Both the position numbers and the translations under genes were made by a program. From contig CAVZFQ010000018.1 of the NCBI GenBank assembly GCA_963774625.1, positions 186,001-250,000 on the forward strand: a DNA stretch of 64,000 bases. Reading direction: 5' to 3'. Below the pieces are notes generated by a model. That model did not search any database. It had not been told where the DNA came from and was given only the letters and a program-made list of their open reading frames with translations. The DNA comes from VAXT01 sp963774625 (GTDB lineage: Bacteria; Actinomycetota; Thermoleophilia; Gaiellales; Gaiellaceae). Each line of letters begins with the position of its first letter. Position 1 is the first letter of the stretch. This document shows positions 50,402 to 59,768 of the stretch, piece after piece.

Positions 50402-51720
50402 GCCAGCTCTCACTGACGGACCGCGACCGCGAGGAGATGCTCGCGGCGATCGGGGTCTCCTCGATCGAGGAGCTCTTCCGAGACATCCCGGAGGGCGTGC
50501 GCTTCCGCGGCGACCTCGAGCTCGAGCCCGCTCTGTCGGAGCAGGAGCTCGTCAAGCACCTCGAGGAGCTGGCGGCGAAAAACGTGCACACGGGAGCGGA
50601 GCTCTCGTTCCTCGGCGCGGGGATCTACGACCACTATGTCCCGGCGGTCGTCGACGCAGTCCTCCAGCGCGGCGAGTTCTTGACCGCCTACACGCCGTAC
50701 CAGCCCGAGATGAGCCAGGGCGTCCTGCAGGCGATCTTCGAGTACCAGACGGCCATCTGCGAGCTCACCGGCATGGAGGTCTCGAACGCGTCCGGCTACG
50801 ACGGGACGACGGTGGCGGCCGACGCCTGCTACGTCGCCAAGCACGTCACCGGGCGCTCTAAGGTCGTTCTCGCCGAGGCTCTGAACCCGCAGGCGAGGCA
50901 GGTCGTGAAGACCTATGCGCCCGGCTTCGGTCTCGAGGTCGTCGAGGTGCCGCACCGCAACGGTGCCACCGATCCCGACGAGCTCGGCGAGGCCGCCCGC
51001 GACGCCGCCTGCGTGATCTTCCAGCAGCCGAATTTCTTCGGCGTCCTGGAGCCGGCCCCGGACCTCGTAGCCGCCGCCAACGAGGCCGGCGCCTTACCTG
51101 TCGCGCACGTCGACCCGCTCTCGCTCGGCGTCCTCGAGGCGCCGGGCGTGTACGGCGCCGCGCTTGCAATCGGCGAGGGCCAGCCCGCCGGCAACTACCA
51201 GGCGTACGGAGGGCCGCATTACGGGTTCATCGCCGCCCGCGCGGAGTATGTGCGGCGCATGCCCGGCCGCATCGTCGGCGAGACCACCGACGTCGACGGC
51301 AAGCGCGCCTATGTCCTGACCCTGCAGACCCGCGAACAGCACATCCGCCGCGAGAAGGCCACCTCGAACATCACGACGAATCAGACGCTGCTCGCACTCG
51401 CCGGGCTCGTCTACCTCTCGTGGCTCGGGCCTCAGGGGCTGCGCGAGGTGGGGGAGACCTGCATGGGCCTCGCCGCCTACGCGAAGGAGCGCCTCGGGCT
51501 CCCGCTCTTGTTTCCAGATCAGACAACATTCAAGGAGTTTGCCGTTCGGGTCGGACGGCCTGCCGAGGACGTCATCCGCGAGGCTCGCGCCAAGGGCGTC
51601 CATCCGGGCTACGCGTTGAAGCGCGACTACGCCGGCATGGAAGACGCGCTGCTCGTGAGCGTGACCGAGAAGCGCACGCCGGCCGACATCGACCGCCTTG
51701 CCGAGGTGCTCGCCGCATGA
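50398..51720 (+). CDS. gcvPA: Glycine dehydrogenase (decarboxylating) subunit 1
   Basis: The N-terminal half of the P protein as a separate 440-residue subunit. Seen: FRDIPEGVRFRGDLELEPALSE, FLGAGIYDHYVPAVVDAVL, FLTAYTPYQPEMSQGVLQA, LTGMEVSNASGYDGTTVAA and REQHIRREKATSNITTNQTL. With subunit 2 it decarboxylates glycine and loads the aminomethyl group on GcvH. GTG start overlaps the gcvH stop; the end overlaps gcvPB by 4 bases. Confidence 0.95.
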   Translation: MSQLSLTDRDREEMLAAIGVSSIEELFRDIPEGVRFRGDLELEPALSEQELVKHLEELAAKNVHTGAELSFLGAGIYDHYVPAVVDAVLQRGEFLTAYTPYQPEMSQGVLQAIFEYQTAICELTGMEVSNASGYDGTTVAADACYVAKHVTGRSKVVLAEALNPQARQVVKTYAPGFGLEVVEVPHRNGATDPDELGEAARDAACVIFQQPNFFGVLEPAPDLVAAANEAGALPVAHVDPLSLGVLEAPGVYGAALAIGEGQPAGNYQAYGGPHYGFIAARAEYVRRMPGRIVGETTDVDGKRAYVLTLQTREQHIRREKATSNITTNQTLLALAGLVYLSWLGPQGLREVGETCMGLAAYAKERLGLPLLFPDQTTFKEFAVRVGRPAEDVIREARAKGVHPGYALKRDYAGMEDALLVSVTEKRTPADIDRLAEVLAA

Positions 51721-53210
51721 AGCTGATCTACGAGAAGTCGAGCGCGGGCCGACGCGCATCGACGCTGCCGTCGTACGACGTGCCCGGCGTGGAGGTCCCG
51801 CCCGAGCTGGCGCGCGAGGAGCCGCCGCGCCTGCCCGAGATCTCGGAGCCCGAGCTCGTCAGGCACTTCACGGAGCTCTCGACGCGCACGTTCGGCATCG
51901 ACACGGGCTTCTACCCGCTCGGCTCCTGCACGATGAAGCACAACCCGCGCGTGAACGAGCGCGTGGTCAACTTGCCGGGCTTCCGCGATCTCCACCCGCT
52001 CCAGGAAGTGGAGGGCGCGCAGGGTGCGCTCGAGCTCATGTGGCGGCTGCAGAACGAGCTCGCCGAGGTCGCGGGGCTGCCTGCGGTCTCGCTGCAACCA
52101 GCAGCCGGCTCGCAGGGCGAGCTCACCGGGCTGATGCTGATGCGCGCCTACTTCGCCGATCGCGGCGAGCAGCGGCACAAGGTCGTCGTCGCCGACACGG
52201 CGCACGGGACGAACCCCGCCAGCGTGACGATGGCCGGCTTCGAGCTGCAGAAGGTCGAGACGGACGAGCGCGGCAACATCGACGTCGCGCACCTGCGCGG
52301 GATGGTCGACGAGGACACCGCCGGTCTGATGCTGACGAATCCCTCGACGCTGGGTCTCTTCGACGAGCACATCGAGGAGATCGCGGCCATCTTCCACGAG
52401 GCCGGCGCGCTCCTCTACTACGACGGCGCCAACCTGAACGCGGTCTGCGGCATCTCCCGTCCGGGCGATATGGGCTTCGACATCGTCCACTTCAACCTGC
52501 ACAAGACGTTCTCGCAGCCGCACGGCGGCGGCGGCCCCGGCGGCGGTCCGATCGCCGTGCGCGATCGCCTCGAGCCCTTCCTGCCCGTACCTGCGATCGT
52601 GCGCGAGCGGGACGATTTCCGGCTCGACTACGACCGGCCCAAGTCGATCGGAAAGGTGCGCGGCTTCTACGGGCCGTTCGGGGTCTTCGTCCGCTCGTAC
52701 GCGTACATCCGCTCCTACGGGCCGGGCCTACGCGAGATGTCCGAGGTGGCGGTGCTGAATGCGAACTACCTGCTGGCCCGGCTCAAGGACGCCTACGACC
52801 TGCCCTTCGACCGGCTCTGCATGCACGAGTTCGTGCTCTCCGCGCGCACGCTGAAGAAAGAGCACGGCATCACGGCGCTCGACGTCGCCAAGCGCCTCAT
52901 GGACTACGGCTTCCACCCGCCGACGATCTACTTCCCGCTGATCGTCCCGGAGGCATTGATGATCGAGCCCACGGAGACCGAGGCGAAGGAGACTCTCGAC
53001 GCTTTCGCAGAGGCGATGCTCGGGATCGCGCGCGAGGCGGCGGAGAGCCCTGACGTGATCAAGGAGGCGCCGCACGAGCGCCCGGTCCGGCGCGTGGACG
53101 AGGTGAAGGCGGCGAAGCGTGCGGTCGTCAAGTACGGGTTCGAGGACCACCCCGACCTCTCCGCCGAGCCGAGCGAGGCGCGCGAGCTCGAAGCCCAGAA
53201 GGGTGCCTAG
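51717..53210 (+). CDS. gcvPB: Glycine dehydrogenase (decarboxylating) subunit 2
   Basis: The C-terminal, PLP-binding half of the P protein, 497 residues. FYPLGSCTMKHNPRVNE, PAAGSQGELTGLMLMRAY, DTAHGTNPASVTMAGF and the PLP-Lys site HFNLHKTFSQPHGGGGPG are present. It forms a tetramer with subunit 1. It is the last gene of the operon; lipoate attachment or dihydrolipoamide dehydrogenase genes are not in the window. Confidence 0.95.
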   Translation: MKLIYEKSSAGRRASTLPSYDVPGVEVPPELAREEPPRLPEISEPELVRHFTELSTRTFGIDTGFYPLGSCTMKHNPRVNERVVNLPGFRDLHPLQEVEGAQGALELMWRLQNELAEVAGLPAVSLQPAAGSQGELTGLMLMRAYFADRGEQRHKVVVADTAHGTNPASVTMAGFELQKVETDERGNIDVAHLRGMVDEDTAGLMLTNPSTLGLFDEHIEEIAAIFHEAGALLYYDGANLNAVCGISRPGDMGFDIVHFNLHKTFSQPHGGGGPGGGPIAVRDRLEPFLPVPAIVRERDDFRLDYDRPKSIGKVRGFYGPFGVFVRSYAYIRSYGPGLREMSEVAVLNANYLLARLKDAYDLPFDRLCMHEFVLSARTLKKEHGITALDVAKRLMDYGFHPPTIYFPLIVPEALMIEPTETEAKETLDAFAEAMLGIAREAAESPDVIKEAPHERPVRRVDEVKAAKRAVVKYGFEDHPDLSAEPSEARELEAQKGA

Positions 53211-53417
53211 CTAGAACAGGTCGTCTTCGTCCTCGACCTGCTCGCCGCGCACGCGCCGGGCGGCCCAGATGCCCAGGGCGAGTAGGGGCAATCCGAGCAG
53301 GATTCTCGAATCCGCCCAGGCGAGGGCGAACCACACGAGCCCGGCGGACGCGTAAGCGCCCCAGCGGACCAACCTGTCCTGTTCGACGAGATGCCACAGA
53401 GAGACTGCAAAGTTCAT
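53211..53417 (-). CDS. Small two-helix membrane protein of unknown function
   Basis: A 68-residue protein: NFAVSLWHLVEQDRLVRW, two hydrophobic helices (about 19-36 and 39-52), then an acidic end VEDEDDLF. No family is recognised. Its stop abuts the gcvPB stop, so the genes are convergent. Start ATG at 53417 has a purine-rich region (AAAAGAGGG on the minus strand) upstream, supporting translation. Confidence 0.6.
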   Translation of the reverse strand: MNFAVSLWHLVEQDRLVRWGAYASAGLVWFALAWADSRILLGLPLLALGIWAARRVRGEQVEDEDDLF

Positions 53418-53506
53418 GCGGCCCTCTTTTCAATTGCTTGCAGGCCCCCTGAATCGGCACGACGCGAAAGAAAGCCGATCCCTCATGGGGAGGTTAGGAT
53501 CGTCCG

Positions 53507-54148
53507 ATGAGCGAGCTTCCCCCTGAGCCACCGCCCGCGGAGCCGGAAGTCACGACGGCTGCCGCGCTGGAGCCGGGCGCCGACCATCCCATCCGGCTAA
53601 TCCTTACGGACGATCTCAAGCGCTCCCGCCTCACCGTGTTCTTCCGTTTACTGCTGGCGATTCCACACTTCATCTGGATCACTCTGTGGGCGATCGCCGC
53701 ATTCTTCGTAATCATTGTCGGCTGGTTCGCGGCGCTGTTTACCGGACGGTTGCCCGACGGCATGCACAGCTTCCTGACCAAGTACCAGCGCTATAGCACG
53801 CACTTGAACGCGTACATCTCGCTGCTCGCGAACCCGTACCCGCCTTTCAACGGGCAGCTGGGCAACTACACGGTCGACCTCCACGTCGACCCGCCCGAGC
53901 CGCAACCGAGATGGACGATCCTTCTACGGATCATCCTGGCGATCCCGGCCCTCATTCTCGCGTGGGTCTTCAGCCAGGTTCGGCAGATCATCGCCTTCCT
54001 CGGCTGGTTCGTCTGCCTCGCGATCGGGCGGATGCCGAAAGGCATGCAGGACTTGGGGATCTACTGTCTTCGTTACGAAACGCAGACCTATAGCTACCTG
54101 TTGCTGCTCACGAATCGGTACCCGAGCCTTTCCGGCCCCACCCCCTGA
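53507..54148 (+). CDS. DUF4389 membrane protein
   Basis: A 213-residue protein with the DUF4389 pattern in duplicate: PIRLILTDDLKRSRLTVFFR..., FTGRLPDGMHSFLTKYQRY and later ILLRIILAIPALILAWVFSQ, IGRMPKGMQDLGIYCLRYE. Two pairs of membrane helices (about 47-85 and 138-170). The N terminus is Pro/Glu-rich. These proteins are widespread in actinobacteria with no known activity. It precedes threonine aldolase by 18 bases, possibly one transcript. Confidence 0.85.
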   Translation: MSELPPEPPPAEPEVTTAAALEPGADHPIRLILTDDLKRSRLTVFFRLLLAIPHFIWITLWAIAAFFVIIVGWFAALFTGRLPDGMHSFLTKYQRYSTHLNAYISLLANPYPPFNGQLGNYTVDLHVDPPEPQPRWTILLRIILAIPALILAWVFSQVRQIIAFLGWFVCLAIGRMPKGMQDLGIYCLRYETQTYSYLLLLTNRYPSLSGPTP

Positions 54149-54166
54149 GACCGGCACAATAAGTTC

Positions 54167-55207
54167 GTGATCGATCTCCGTTCGGACACGGCCACCCGGC
54201 CGACCTCGGGCATGCGCGCGGCGATCGCCGCTGCCGAGGTCGGTGACGAGCAGATTCGAGAGGACCCGACGGTCAACGACCTCGAGGCGCGGATGGCGGA
54301 GATCCTGGCGCAGGAGGAAGCCGTCTTCGTCCCGACCGCGACCATGGCCAACGAGATCGCCTTGCGCGTCCTGGCCGATCCGGGCGACGAGCTGATCGCC
54401 GAGGAGGAGTCGCACATCCTCCTCTCCGAGTTGGGCGGGCCGGCCGTGTTTGCCGGGCTGATGGCGCGGCCGATCTCGTCGCCGAACGGGCGCTTCACGC
54501 CCGAGCAGGTGCGAGCGAAGGCTCGCTCCGGCGACCTCGGGCACACGCCGACGACGAGCATCGTCGCGATCGAGAACACCCACAACAGCTCAGGCGGGAG
54601 GGTGTGGCCCGTCGCGGAGATCGAGGCGCTGGCGGCTGCGTGCCGTGAGCTCGAGATCGCGCTGCACATCGACGGGGCGCGGCTCTTCAACGCCGCGGTT
54701 GCAAGCGGGCAAGAGCCGGCCTCGATCGCGCGCCATGGCGACACGGTCACGATCTGCTTCTCGAAAGGCCTGGGCTGCCCGTTCGGAGCCGTCGTCGCGG
54801 GCTCCGGCGAGCGCATGCTGCGGGCCAGGCGATTCAAGCACCAGTTCGGTGGCGCGATGAGACAGGCGGGGATGGCGGCAGCGGCGTGCGTCTACGCGCT
54901 CGACCAGCACGTCGACCGCCTGGCTGACGACCACGCGCGAGCGCGCCGGCTGGCCGAGGCTCTGGTCGAGGCAGGCCTGCCCGTCGATCTCGACCAGGTC
55001 GAGACGAACTTCGTTCAGATCGACGTGGGCGCGCTCGGGCTCAGCCAGATGGAGGCTATGAAGCGACTCCTGGACGAAGGCGTGCGACTCTCGACGACGA
55101 TGGGCAGCAGGCTCCGTGCGGTGACGCACCTCGATATCTCCGACGAGGACATCGAGCGGGCCGTCGAGCTGATCCCGCGCGCGCTCGGCGTGCCCGCGCG
55201 CGTTTAG
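54167..55207 (+). CDS. ltaE: Low-specificity threonine aldolase
   Basis: A 346-residue PLP enzyme splitting L-threonine (or allo-threonine) into glycine and acetaldehyde. IDLRSDTATRPTSGM, VGDEQIREDPTVNDLEARM, IENTHNSSGGRVWP, LHIDGARLFNAAV and the PLP-Lys site ICFSKGLGCPFGAVVAG are all characteristic. The product glycine can feed the gcv operon 1 kb upstream. GTG start. Confidence 0.94.
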   Translation: MIDLRSDTATRPTSGMRAAIAAAEVGDEQIREDPTVNDLEARMAEILAQEEAVFVPTATMANEIALRVLADPGDELIAEEESHILLSELGGPAVFAGLMARPISSPNGRFTPEQVRAKARSGDLGHTPTTSIVAIENTHNSSGGRVWPVAEIEALAAACRELEIALHIDGARLFNAAVASGQEPASIARHGDTVTICFSKGLGCPFGAVVAGSGERMLRARRFKHQFGGAMRQAGMAAAACVYALDQHVDRLADDHARARRLAEALVEAGLPVDLDQVETNFVQIDVGALGLSQMEAMKRLLDEGVRLSTTMGSRLRAVTHLDISDEDIERAVELIPRALGVPARV

Positions 55208-55210
55208 TCG

Positions 55211-56251
55211 CTAGCGGTCGCCGGCGATGAAGAACGCCGCCGCCGCCACGACGTACATCGCGATCAGCGCCACCCCGCGGGCGCGGCTCGACTGACCCTG
55301 CGCGAGCAGCGCCGCGGTCGCGAGCACCGAGGCGCCGACCACGACGACCTCGACCAGCCGGAACGAAAGCGCGAGCGGATCGATCAGCCACGCGAGCAGC
55401 GCCACCGCCGGAATCAGGAAGACCGCAACCTGTGCGCTCGACGCCAGCGCGATCTCCGCGGCGAGCTTGATCTTGCCCCGGTACGCGACGACCACCGCGC
55501 CTCCATGCTCGGCAGCGTTGCCGACGATCGCCACGATCACTGCCGCCACGAAGAACTCCGTGAGGCCGGCCTTCTCCGCGAACGTTTCCAACGACCCCAC
55601 GAGGGCCTCCGCGACGAGGGCCGTGGCGACCGTCGCCACGGCCAGCACGCCGAGCGCTAGTCGCAGCGACCACGCTTGCATGTCGGAGGGCTCCTCCATC
55701 AAATGCAGCTCGCGATGCCGTCGAAGCGAGATCCAGGTCACCACGAGGTACAGGAGCAGGAGGACGATCGAGACCGGGATCGTGAGCAGGGCCAAGTCGT
55801 GGCGCTCGGGATCCCCGTCCCAGCTCGGCACCGACGGGATGAGGAAGACCAGCACGGCGACTGCGATCAGGGCCAGCGACGTGAAGCTGGACTCGCGGTC
55901 GATCGCCCCCTTTCCGCCGAAGAGCAGCGAGAAGCCGAGGACGAGCAGCAGGTTGCCGACGACGCTTCCGGTCAGCGAGCCGCGCACGACTTCGAACTTC
56001 ATCTCCGCGACCGCGAACAGCGCGATGATCAGCTCCGGCGCGTTCCCGAACGTCGCATTGAGGAAGCCGCCGACGCCGGCGCCTGTGTGGTGGGCGGCAT
56101 GCTCGGTCGCCTCGCCGATCAGCCAGGCGAGCGGGATCAGCGCCACGGCCGAGAGCACGAAGAGCGCGACGTCCCCGACGTGGAGAACGAACTCTGCGAA
56201 GAGCACGACCGGGACGAGCGCGAGAGACGCCCAGAGGATCTTTCGCGCCAC
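55211..56251 (-). CDS. cax: Ca2+/H+ antiporter (CaCA family, Cax type)
   Basis: A 346-residue transporter with about eleven membrane helices and the two inverted CaCA repeats: TFGNAPELIIALFAV (alpha-1) and IVGNAAEHGGAVVVAYRGK (alpha-2), each with the GNxxE motif that binds the cation. It exports Ca2+ in exchange for protons. Convergent with ltaE (stops 3 bases apart), divergent from the HAD gene with 19 bases between starts. Confidence 0.93.
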   Translation of the reverse strand: MARKILWASLALVPVVLFAEFVLHVGDVALFVLSAVALIPLAWLIGEATEHAAHHTGAGVGGFLNATFGNAPELIIALFAVAEMKFEVVRGSLTGSVVGNLLLVLGFSLLFGGKGAIDRESSFTSLALIAVAVLVFLIPSVPSWDGDPERHDLALLTIPVSIVLLLLYLVVTWISLRRHRELHLMEEPSDMQAWSLRLALGVLAVATVATALVAEALVGSLETFAEKAGLTEFFVAAVIVAIVGNAAEHGGAVVVAYRGKIKLAAEIALASSAQVAVFLIPAVALLAWLIDPLALSFRLVEVVVVGASVLATAALLAQGQSSRARGVALIAMYVVAAAAFFIAGDR

Positions 56252-56270
56252 GCGACTACCCTAGACAACC

Positions 56271-57476
56271 GTGCTGCGGGCCGTCCTCTTCGACTGGGGT
56301 GACACGCTCATGGACTTCGCGTACGACCCTGAGCTGGTCGAGGCGGGGCACAGAGCGGGTCTGGCTGCGCTGGGACGTGACGGGCTCCCGGACGGGGATG
56401 CGGTCGCGGCGCACGTTCGGGAGCACTACGAGCCGCTCTTCTGGGCGCCGGGCACGATCGAGGAGATCGAGTATCCGGGTCTCGTCCGCGAGCTGCTCGG
56501 GCACTTCGGGGTCGAGGTCTCGGACGAGGAGCTGATGCGCTACCTGAAGGCCGAGCACACCGCGTGGGCACCGGCGTTCGTGCTGGGCTCGACCACGCAC
56601 GCACTCCTCGACGCGCTGCGCAACCGCGGTCTCAAGCTCGGCCTGGTCTCGAACGCTTTCGACCCTCGCGAGATCCTGCAGCCGGACCTGGAGCGGATGG
56701 GCCTCGCGGAGCGACTCGACTTCGCCGTGTTTTCGTCGGAGGTCGGGAGGCGCAAGCCCGACCCCGCGATCTTCCGCGCGGCGCTCGAGGCGCTCCAGGT
56801 CGAGCCCGAGGAGACCGTCTTCGTCGGCGACCGTCTCTACGAGGACATCCGCGGCGCCGGTGAGCTCGGAATGACGACCGTCCAGGCGCTCTGGTTTCGC
56901 GCCGACGAGCATCCGGAGGGCGGCGAGCCGGACTACCTCGCGTTCACCCAGATGGACGTCCTCAACTTCGTCGACACGCACTCCGCGACTAGCTCCGGCC
57001 AAGCATTTTCTGGCGCTCATGTCAAGACTTGCGGGGCAGGTTCTGCGCACCCACAATTGGCCTACATGGGACGGCTGATCGCCGAGGTCCAGCAACTCCC
57101 TCTCCACCCACAGGATGAGGTCGAGTGCAGGCGCTGCGACGTCCATTGCGACAAGGTCGTGTACCCATCGGCGTGCGTCGCTCGGTCGTGCCCGTTCCTC
57201 TACTCGTTCGAAGAGCAGGGTCGGCAGTACATGGGGTGCATGCAGAAGATCTTCGGCGTCGAGATCGACCTGTTGCTCCTGCTCGAGGCCGAGGAGCGGG
57301 ACGGGTTCGGTGCCGTGCGCGCCAACCGGCGGCCGCTGCCCATGTGCCAGGTCGAGGTCGAGTCGTGCTACGAGGCGCGCGGTGACGAGCTCGGCTGTGT
57401 GAACCCGGAGTTCTCGGAGCTCCCGGTCGGCGAGCCGACCTTCAGGGTCTTCGCGCAGGTCAAGCCGAACGCCTAG
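56271..57476 (+). CDS. HAD-family hydrolase fused to an unrecognised Cys-rich domain
   Basis: A 401-residue reading frame. Residues 1-240 form a HAD phosphatase: LFDWGDTLMDF (nucleophile Asp), GLVSNAFDPREI, RRKPDPAIFRAAL and VGDRLYEDIRGAGELGM. Residues about 265-401 are a separate domain rich in Cys (VECRRCDVHCDKVV, ACVARSCPFLYSF, YMGCMQKIFGVEIDLLL, later CQVEVESCYEARGDELGC). The linker (56985-57065) looks like intergenic DNA: lower GC and no homology. ATG 57066 could start a second gene, and a stop lies close by in another frame, so a lost stop or indel cannot be excluded. The Cys-rich part has no assigned function. Confidence 0.75.
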   Translation: MLRAVLFDWGDTLMDFAYDPELVEAGHRAGLAALGRDGLPDGDAVAAHVREHYEPLFWAPGTIEEIEYPGLVRELLGHFGVEVSDEELMRYLKAEHTAWAPAFVLGSTTHALLDALRNRGLKLGLVSNAFDPREILQPDLERMGLAERLDFAVFSSEVGRRKPDPAIFRAALEALQVEPEETVFVGDRLYEDIRGAGELGMTTVQALWFRADEHPEGGEPDYLAFTQMDVLNFVDTHSATSSGQAFSGAHVKTCGAGSAHPQLAYMGRLIAEVQQLPLHPQDEVECRRCDVHCDKVVYPSACVARSCPFLYSFEEQGRQYMGCMQKIFGVEIDLLLLLEAEERDGFGAVRANRRPLPMCQVEVESCYEARGDELGCVNPEFSELPVGEPTFRVFAQVKPNA

Positions 57477-57620
57477 AGCGTTCGTTTTCTTTTCGGCACA
57501 CCTGTGTCACCCATGCGTGCGACGTTCGCGAATAGGCTCATCGTGGAGGGAGGCACGCGGCCGGCCCCGAGCGAACGTGGATCTTTCAGGTGTGTCCCGC
57601 GCATGCCGTAAGCGCGGCGG

Positions 57621-58484
57621 TTACCGGGAGACCTTCGCGGTCGCGCGGGCGTGGAGCTTCTTCACCTTCTTGATCTCGTTCGCGTCCGGGCCGTGGCCGT
57701 CCTTGCCGGCTACCTCGAGCACTGCGGGCAGCCCTTGCAGGCGCGGGTTCCCCAGGAAGACTCCGAGCTTCTTGCCGAGCAGGCCCTCCTCGATGTTCGC
57801 GTGCCGATCGCGGTTCGAGCCCAGCGGCGCCGCTGAGTCGTTGACGTGGAGCGCCCGCAGGCGGTCGAGGCCGATCGCGCCGTCGAGCTCGTCGAGCACG
57901 GCGTCGAGCGCATCAGGGTCGGTGACGTCATAGCCCGACGCGAAGAGGTGGCATGAATCGAGGCAGACGCCGAGCCGGGGGTGGCCCTCGAGACGGTCGT
58001 AGAGCAGCGCCAGCTCGCTGATCGACCTGCCGATCGTCGCCCCTGTGCCCGCCGAGTTCTCCATCAGCAGCCACGTCGTGCCCGAGCACCGCTCGAGCAC
58101 CTTCGCGAGGGCCGCGCAGACACGGTCGATGCCCTCGTCCATGCCTGCGCCCAGGTGCGAGCCGATGTGGAAGACGACTCCGTCGGCGTCGATCTCGCAA
58201 GCCACGTCGACCGTGTTGCACATCGCAGCGACCGACTTCTCGTAGATGTCCTCCTTCGGGCTCGCCAGGTTCACGAGGTACAGCGCATGGCACAGGACGC
58301 CGTCGATCCCGGCCTCCTCGCGCCGCTCCTTGAAGCGAACGAAGTTCGCCGGGTCGTGGTTCGTCGGCCGCCACGCGCGCGGGCTCTGCGTGAACACCTG
58401 GACGGAGTCGCCGCCGATCGCCTCGATGCGATCGATGGCCGTGTGGATGCCACCGGACGACGAGACGTGAGCCCCGAGCTGCAC
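57621..58484 (-). CDS. nfo: Endonuclease IV (AP endonuclease)
   Basis: An about 287-residue Nfo-type AP endonuclease cutting 5' of abasic sites. QLGAHVSSSGGIHTAIDR, QVFTQSPRAW, VFHIGSHLGAGMDEG, LLMENSAGTGATIG, GVCLDSCHLFASGYDV, RLRALHVNDSAAPLGSNRDRH and NIEEGLLGKKLG supply the three-zinc ligand set. GTG 58484 is chosen because the upstream extension overlaps gltX and has no homology. It is divergent from gltX with 18 bases between starts. Confidence 0.94.
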   Translation of the reverse strand: MQLGAHVSSSGGIHTAIDRIEAIGGDSVQVFTQSPRAWRPTNHDPANFVRFKERREEAGIDGVLCHALYLVNLASPKEDIYEKSVAAMCNTVDVACEIDADGVVFHIGSHLGAGMDEGIDRVCAALAKVLERCSGTTWLLMENSAGTGATIGRSISELALLYDRLEGHPRLGVCLDSCHLFASGYDVTDPDALDAVLDELDGAIGLDRLRALHVNDSAAPLGSNRDRHANIEEGLLGKKLGVFLGNPRLQGLPAVLEVAGKDGHGPDANEIKKVKKLHARATAKVSR

Positions 58485-58502
58485 GACGCCTACGATAGCC
58501 CC

Positions 58503-59768
58503 GTGCAACCGGTCGTCCGCTTCGCGCCCAGCCCCACCGGCTTCCTGCACATCGGCGGGGTGCACACCGCACTCTTCAACTGGCTCTTCGCCCGTCACGA
58601 GGGCGGCCAGTCTCGCCTGCGCATCGAGAACACCGACACCAGCCGCGAGGTTGTCGAGGCGGTCCAGCAGATCCAGGATTCGCTCAGCTGGCTAGGGCTG
58701 GACTGGGACGAAGAGGTCACATTCCAGCTCGACCGCATGGAGCACTGCCGCCAGGAGGCCGAGCGCCTCGTCGCCGAGGGCAAGGCCTACGAGGACGAGG
58801 GCGCCATCCGCATGCGCATGCCCGACGAGGGTGTCACCGCCTGGGACGACCTGATCAGGGGGCGCATCGAGTACCCGAGCGAGAAGCTCGAGGACGTCGT
58901 CATCGTTCGCGCCGACGGCCGGCCGACCTACAACTTCGCATCACCCGTCGAAGACTGGCTGGACGGCATCACGCATGTCCTGCGCGGCGACGACCACATC
59001 TCGAACACGCCGAAGCAGATCCGCATCCTCGAGGCGCTCGGAGCTCCTCTGCCCGCGTACGGCCACCTCGCCAGCATCCTCGGCGAGGACGGCAAGAAGC
59101 TCTCCAAGCGCCACGGCGCGATCTCGGTCGAGGAGTTTCGGCGCGAGGGCTACCTGCCGGAGGCCCTCGTCAACTACCTGGCCCTCCTCGGCTGGAGCTA
59201 CGACGACAAGACGACGATCATGAGCCGCGACGAGCTGATCGAGCGCTTCACGCTCGAGCGGGTCGGCTCGAGCCCGGCCACGTTCGACTACGCGAAGCTC
59301 GACTGGCTGAACGGTGTCTACCTGCGGGCGCTCTCGCCCGAGGAGTACGCGGACACGCTGCTCGGCTACCTCCGCGAGCAGGGCCTGGAGTGGGACGAGG
59401 GGCTCATCCGCGCTGCCGCGCCGCACGTCCAGGAGAAGATCGCGAAGCTGGGCGAGTTTCCGGCCTTCGCAGGCTTCCTGTTCGGAGACGTCGAGCCCGA
59501 TCCCACGGTGCTCGACGGCTCGGAGCCGGTTCTCGCCGCGGCGGAGGAGGAGCTTGGGAGTCTCGAGCCCTACACGGCCGAGGCGATCGAGGCCGGTCTC
59601 CGCGGCCTGGCGGAGAGGCTGGAGCTGAAACCGCGGGCGGCGTTCGAGCCCATCCGCGTCGCGGTCACGGGCTCGAAGGTGTCACCGGGGCTCTTCGAGA
59701 GCCTGGAGCTGCTCGGCCGCGCCAAGTCGGTCGAGCGGATCAGAAGCGCGCGCGCGGCAGCGGCCTAG
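58503..59768 (+). CDS. gltX: Glutamyl-tRNA synthetase, compact form
   Basis: GluRS charges tRNA-Glu. GTG 58503 starts VRFAPSPTGFLHIGGVHTAL (HIGH-type HIGG). Also LRIENTDTSREV, TYNFASPVEDWLDGITHVLRG and the KMSKS-type KKLSKRHG. At 421 residues it is about 50-70 shorter than typical. The segment usually between GKAY and the VRFRxP strand (the YxCxC...TPEEL insert, zinc-binding in some species) is replaced by EDEGAIRMRMP. The C-terminal anticodon-binding region is present but short. Confidence 0.93.
   Translation: MQPVVRFAPSPTGFLHIGGVHTALFNWLFARHEGGQSRLRIENTDTSREVVEAVQQIQDSLSWLGLDWDEEVTFQLDRMEHCRQEAERLVAEGKAYEDEGAIRMRMPDEGVTAWDDLIRGRIEYPSEKLEDVVIVRADGRPTYNFASPVEDWLDGITHVLRGDDHISNTPKQIRILEALGAPLPAYGHLASILGEDGKKLSKRHGAISVEEFRREGYLPEALVNYLALLGWSYDDKTTIMSRDELIERFTLERVGSSPATFDYAKLDWLNGVYLRALSPEEYADTLLGYLREQGLEWDEGLIRAAAPHVQEKIAKLGEFPAFAGFLFGDVEPDPTVLDGSEPVLAAAEEELGSLEPYTAEAIEAGLRGLAERLELKPRAAFEPIRVAVTGSKVSPGLFESLELLGRAKSVERIRSARAAAA

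Noticed and set aside
57780..57830. GGTTCGAG-like T-loop suggesting a tRNA
   Set aside because: It lies inside nfo on the coding strand's complement and no acceptor or anticodon stem fits around it.
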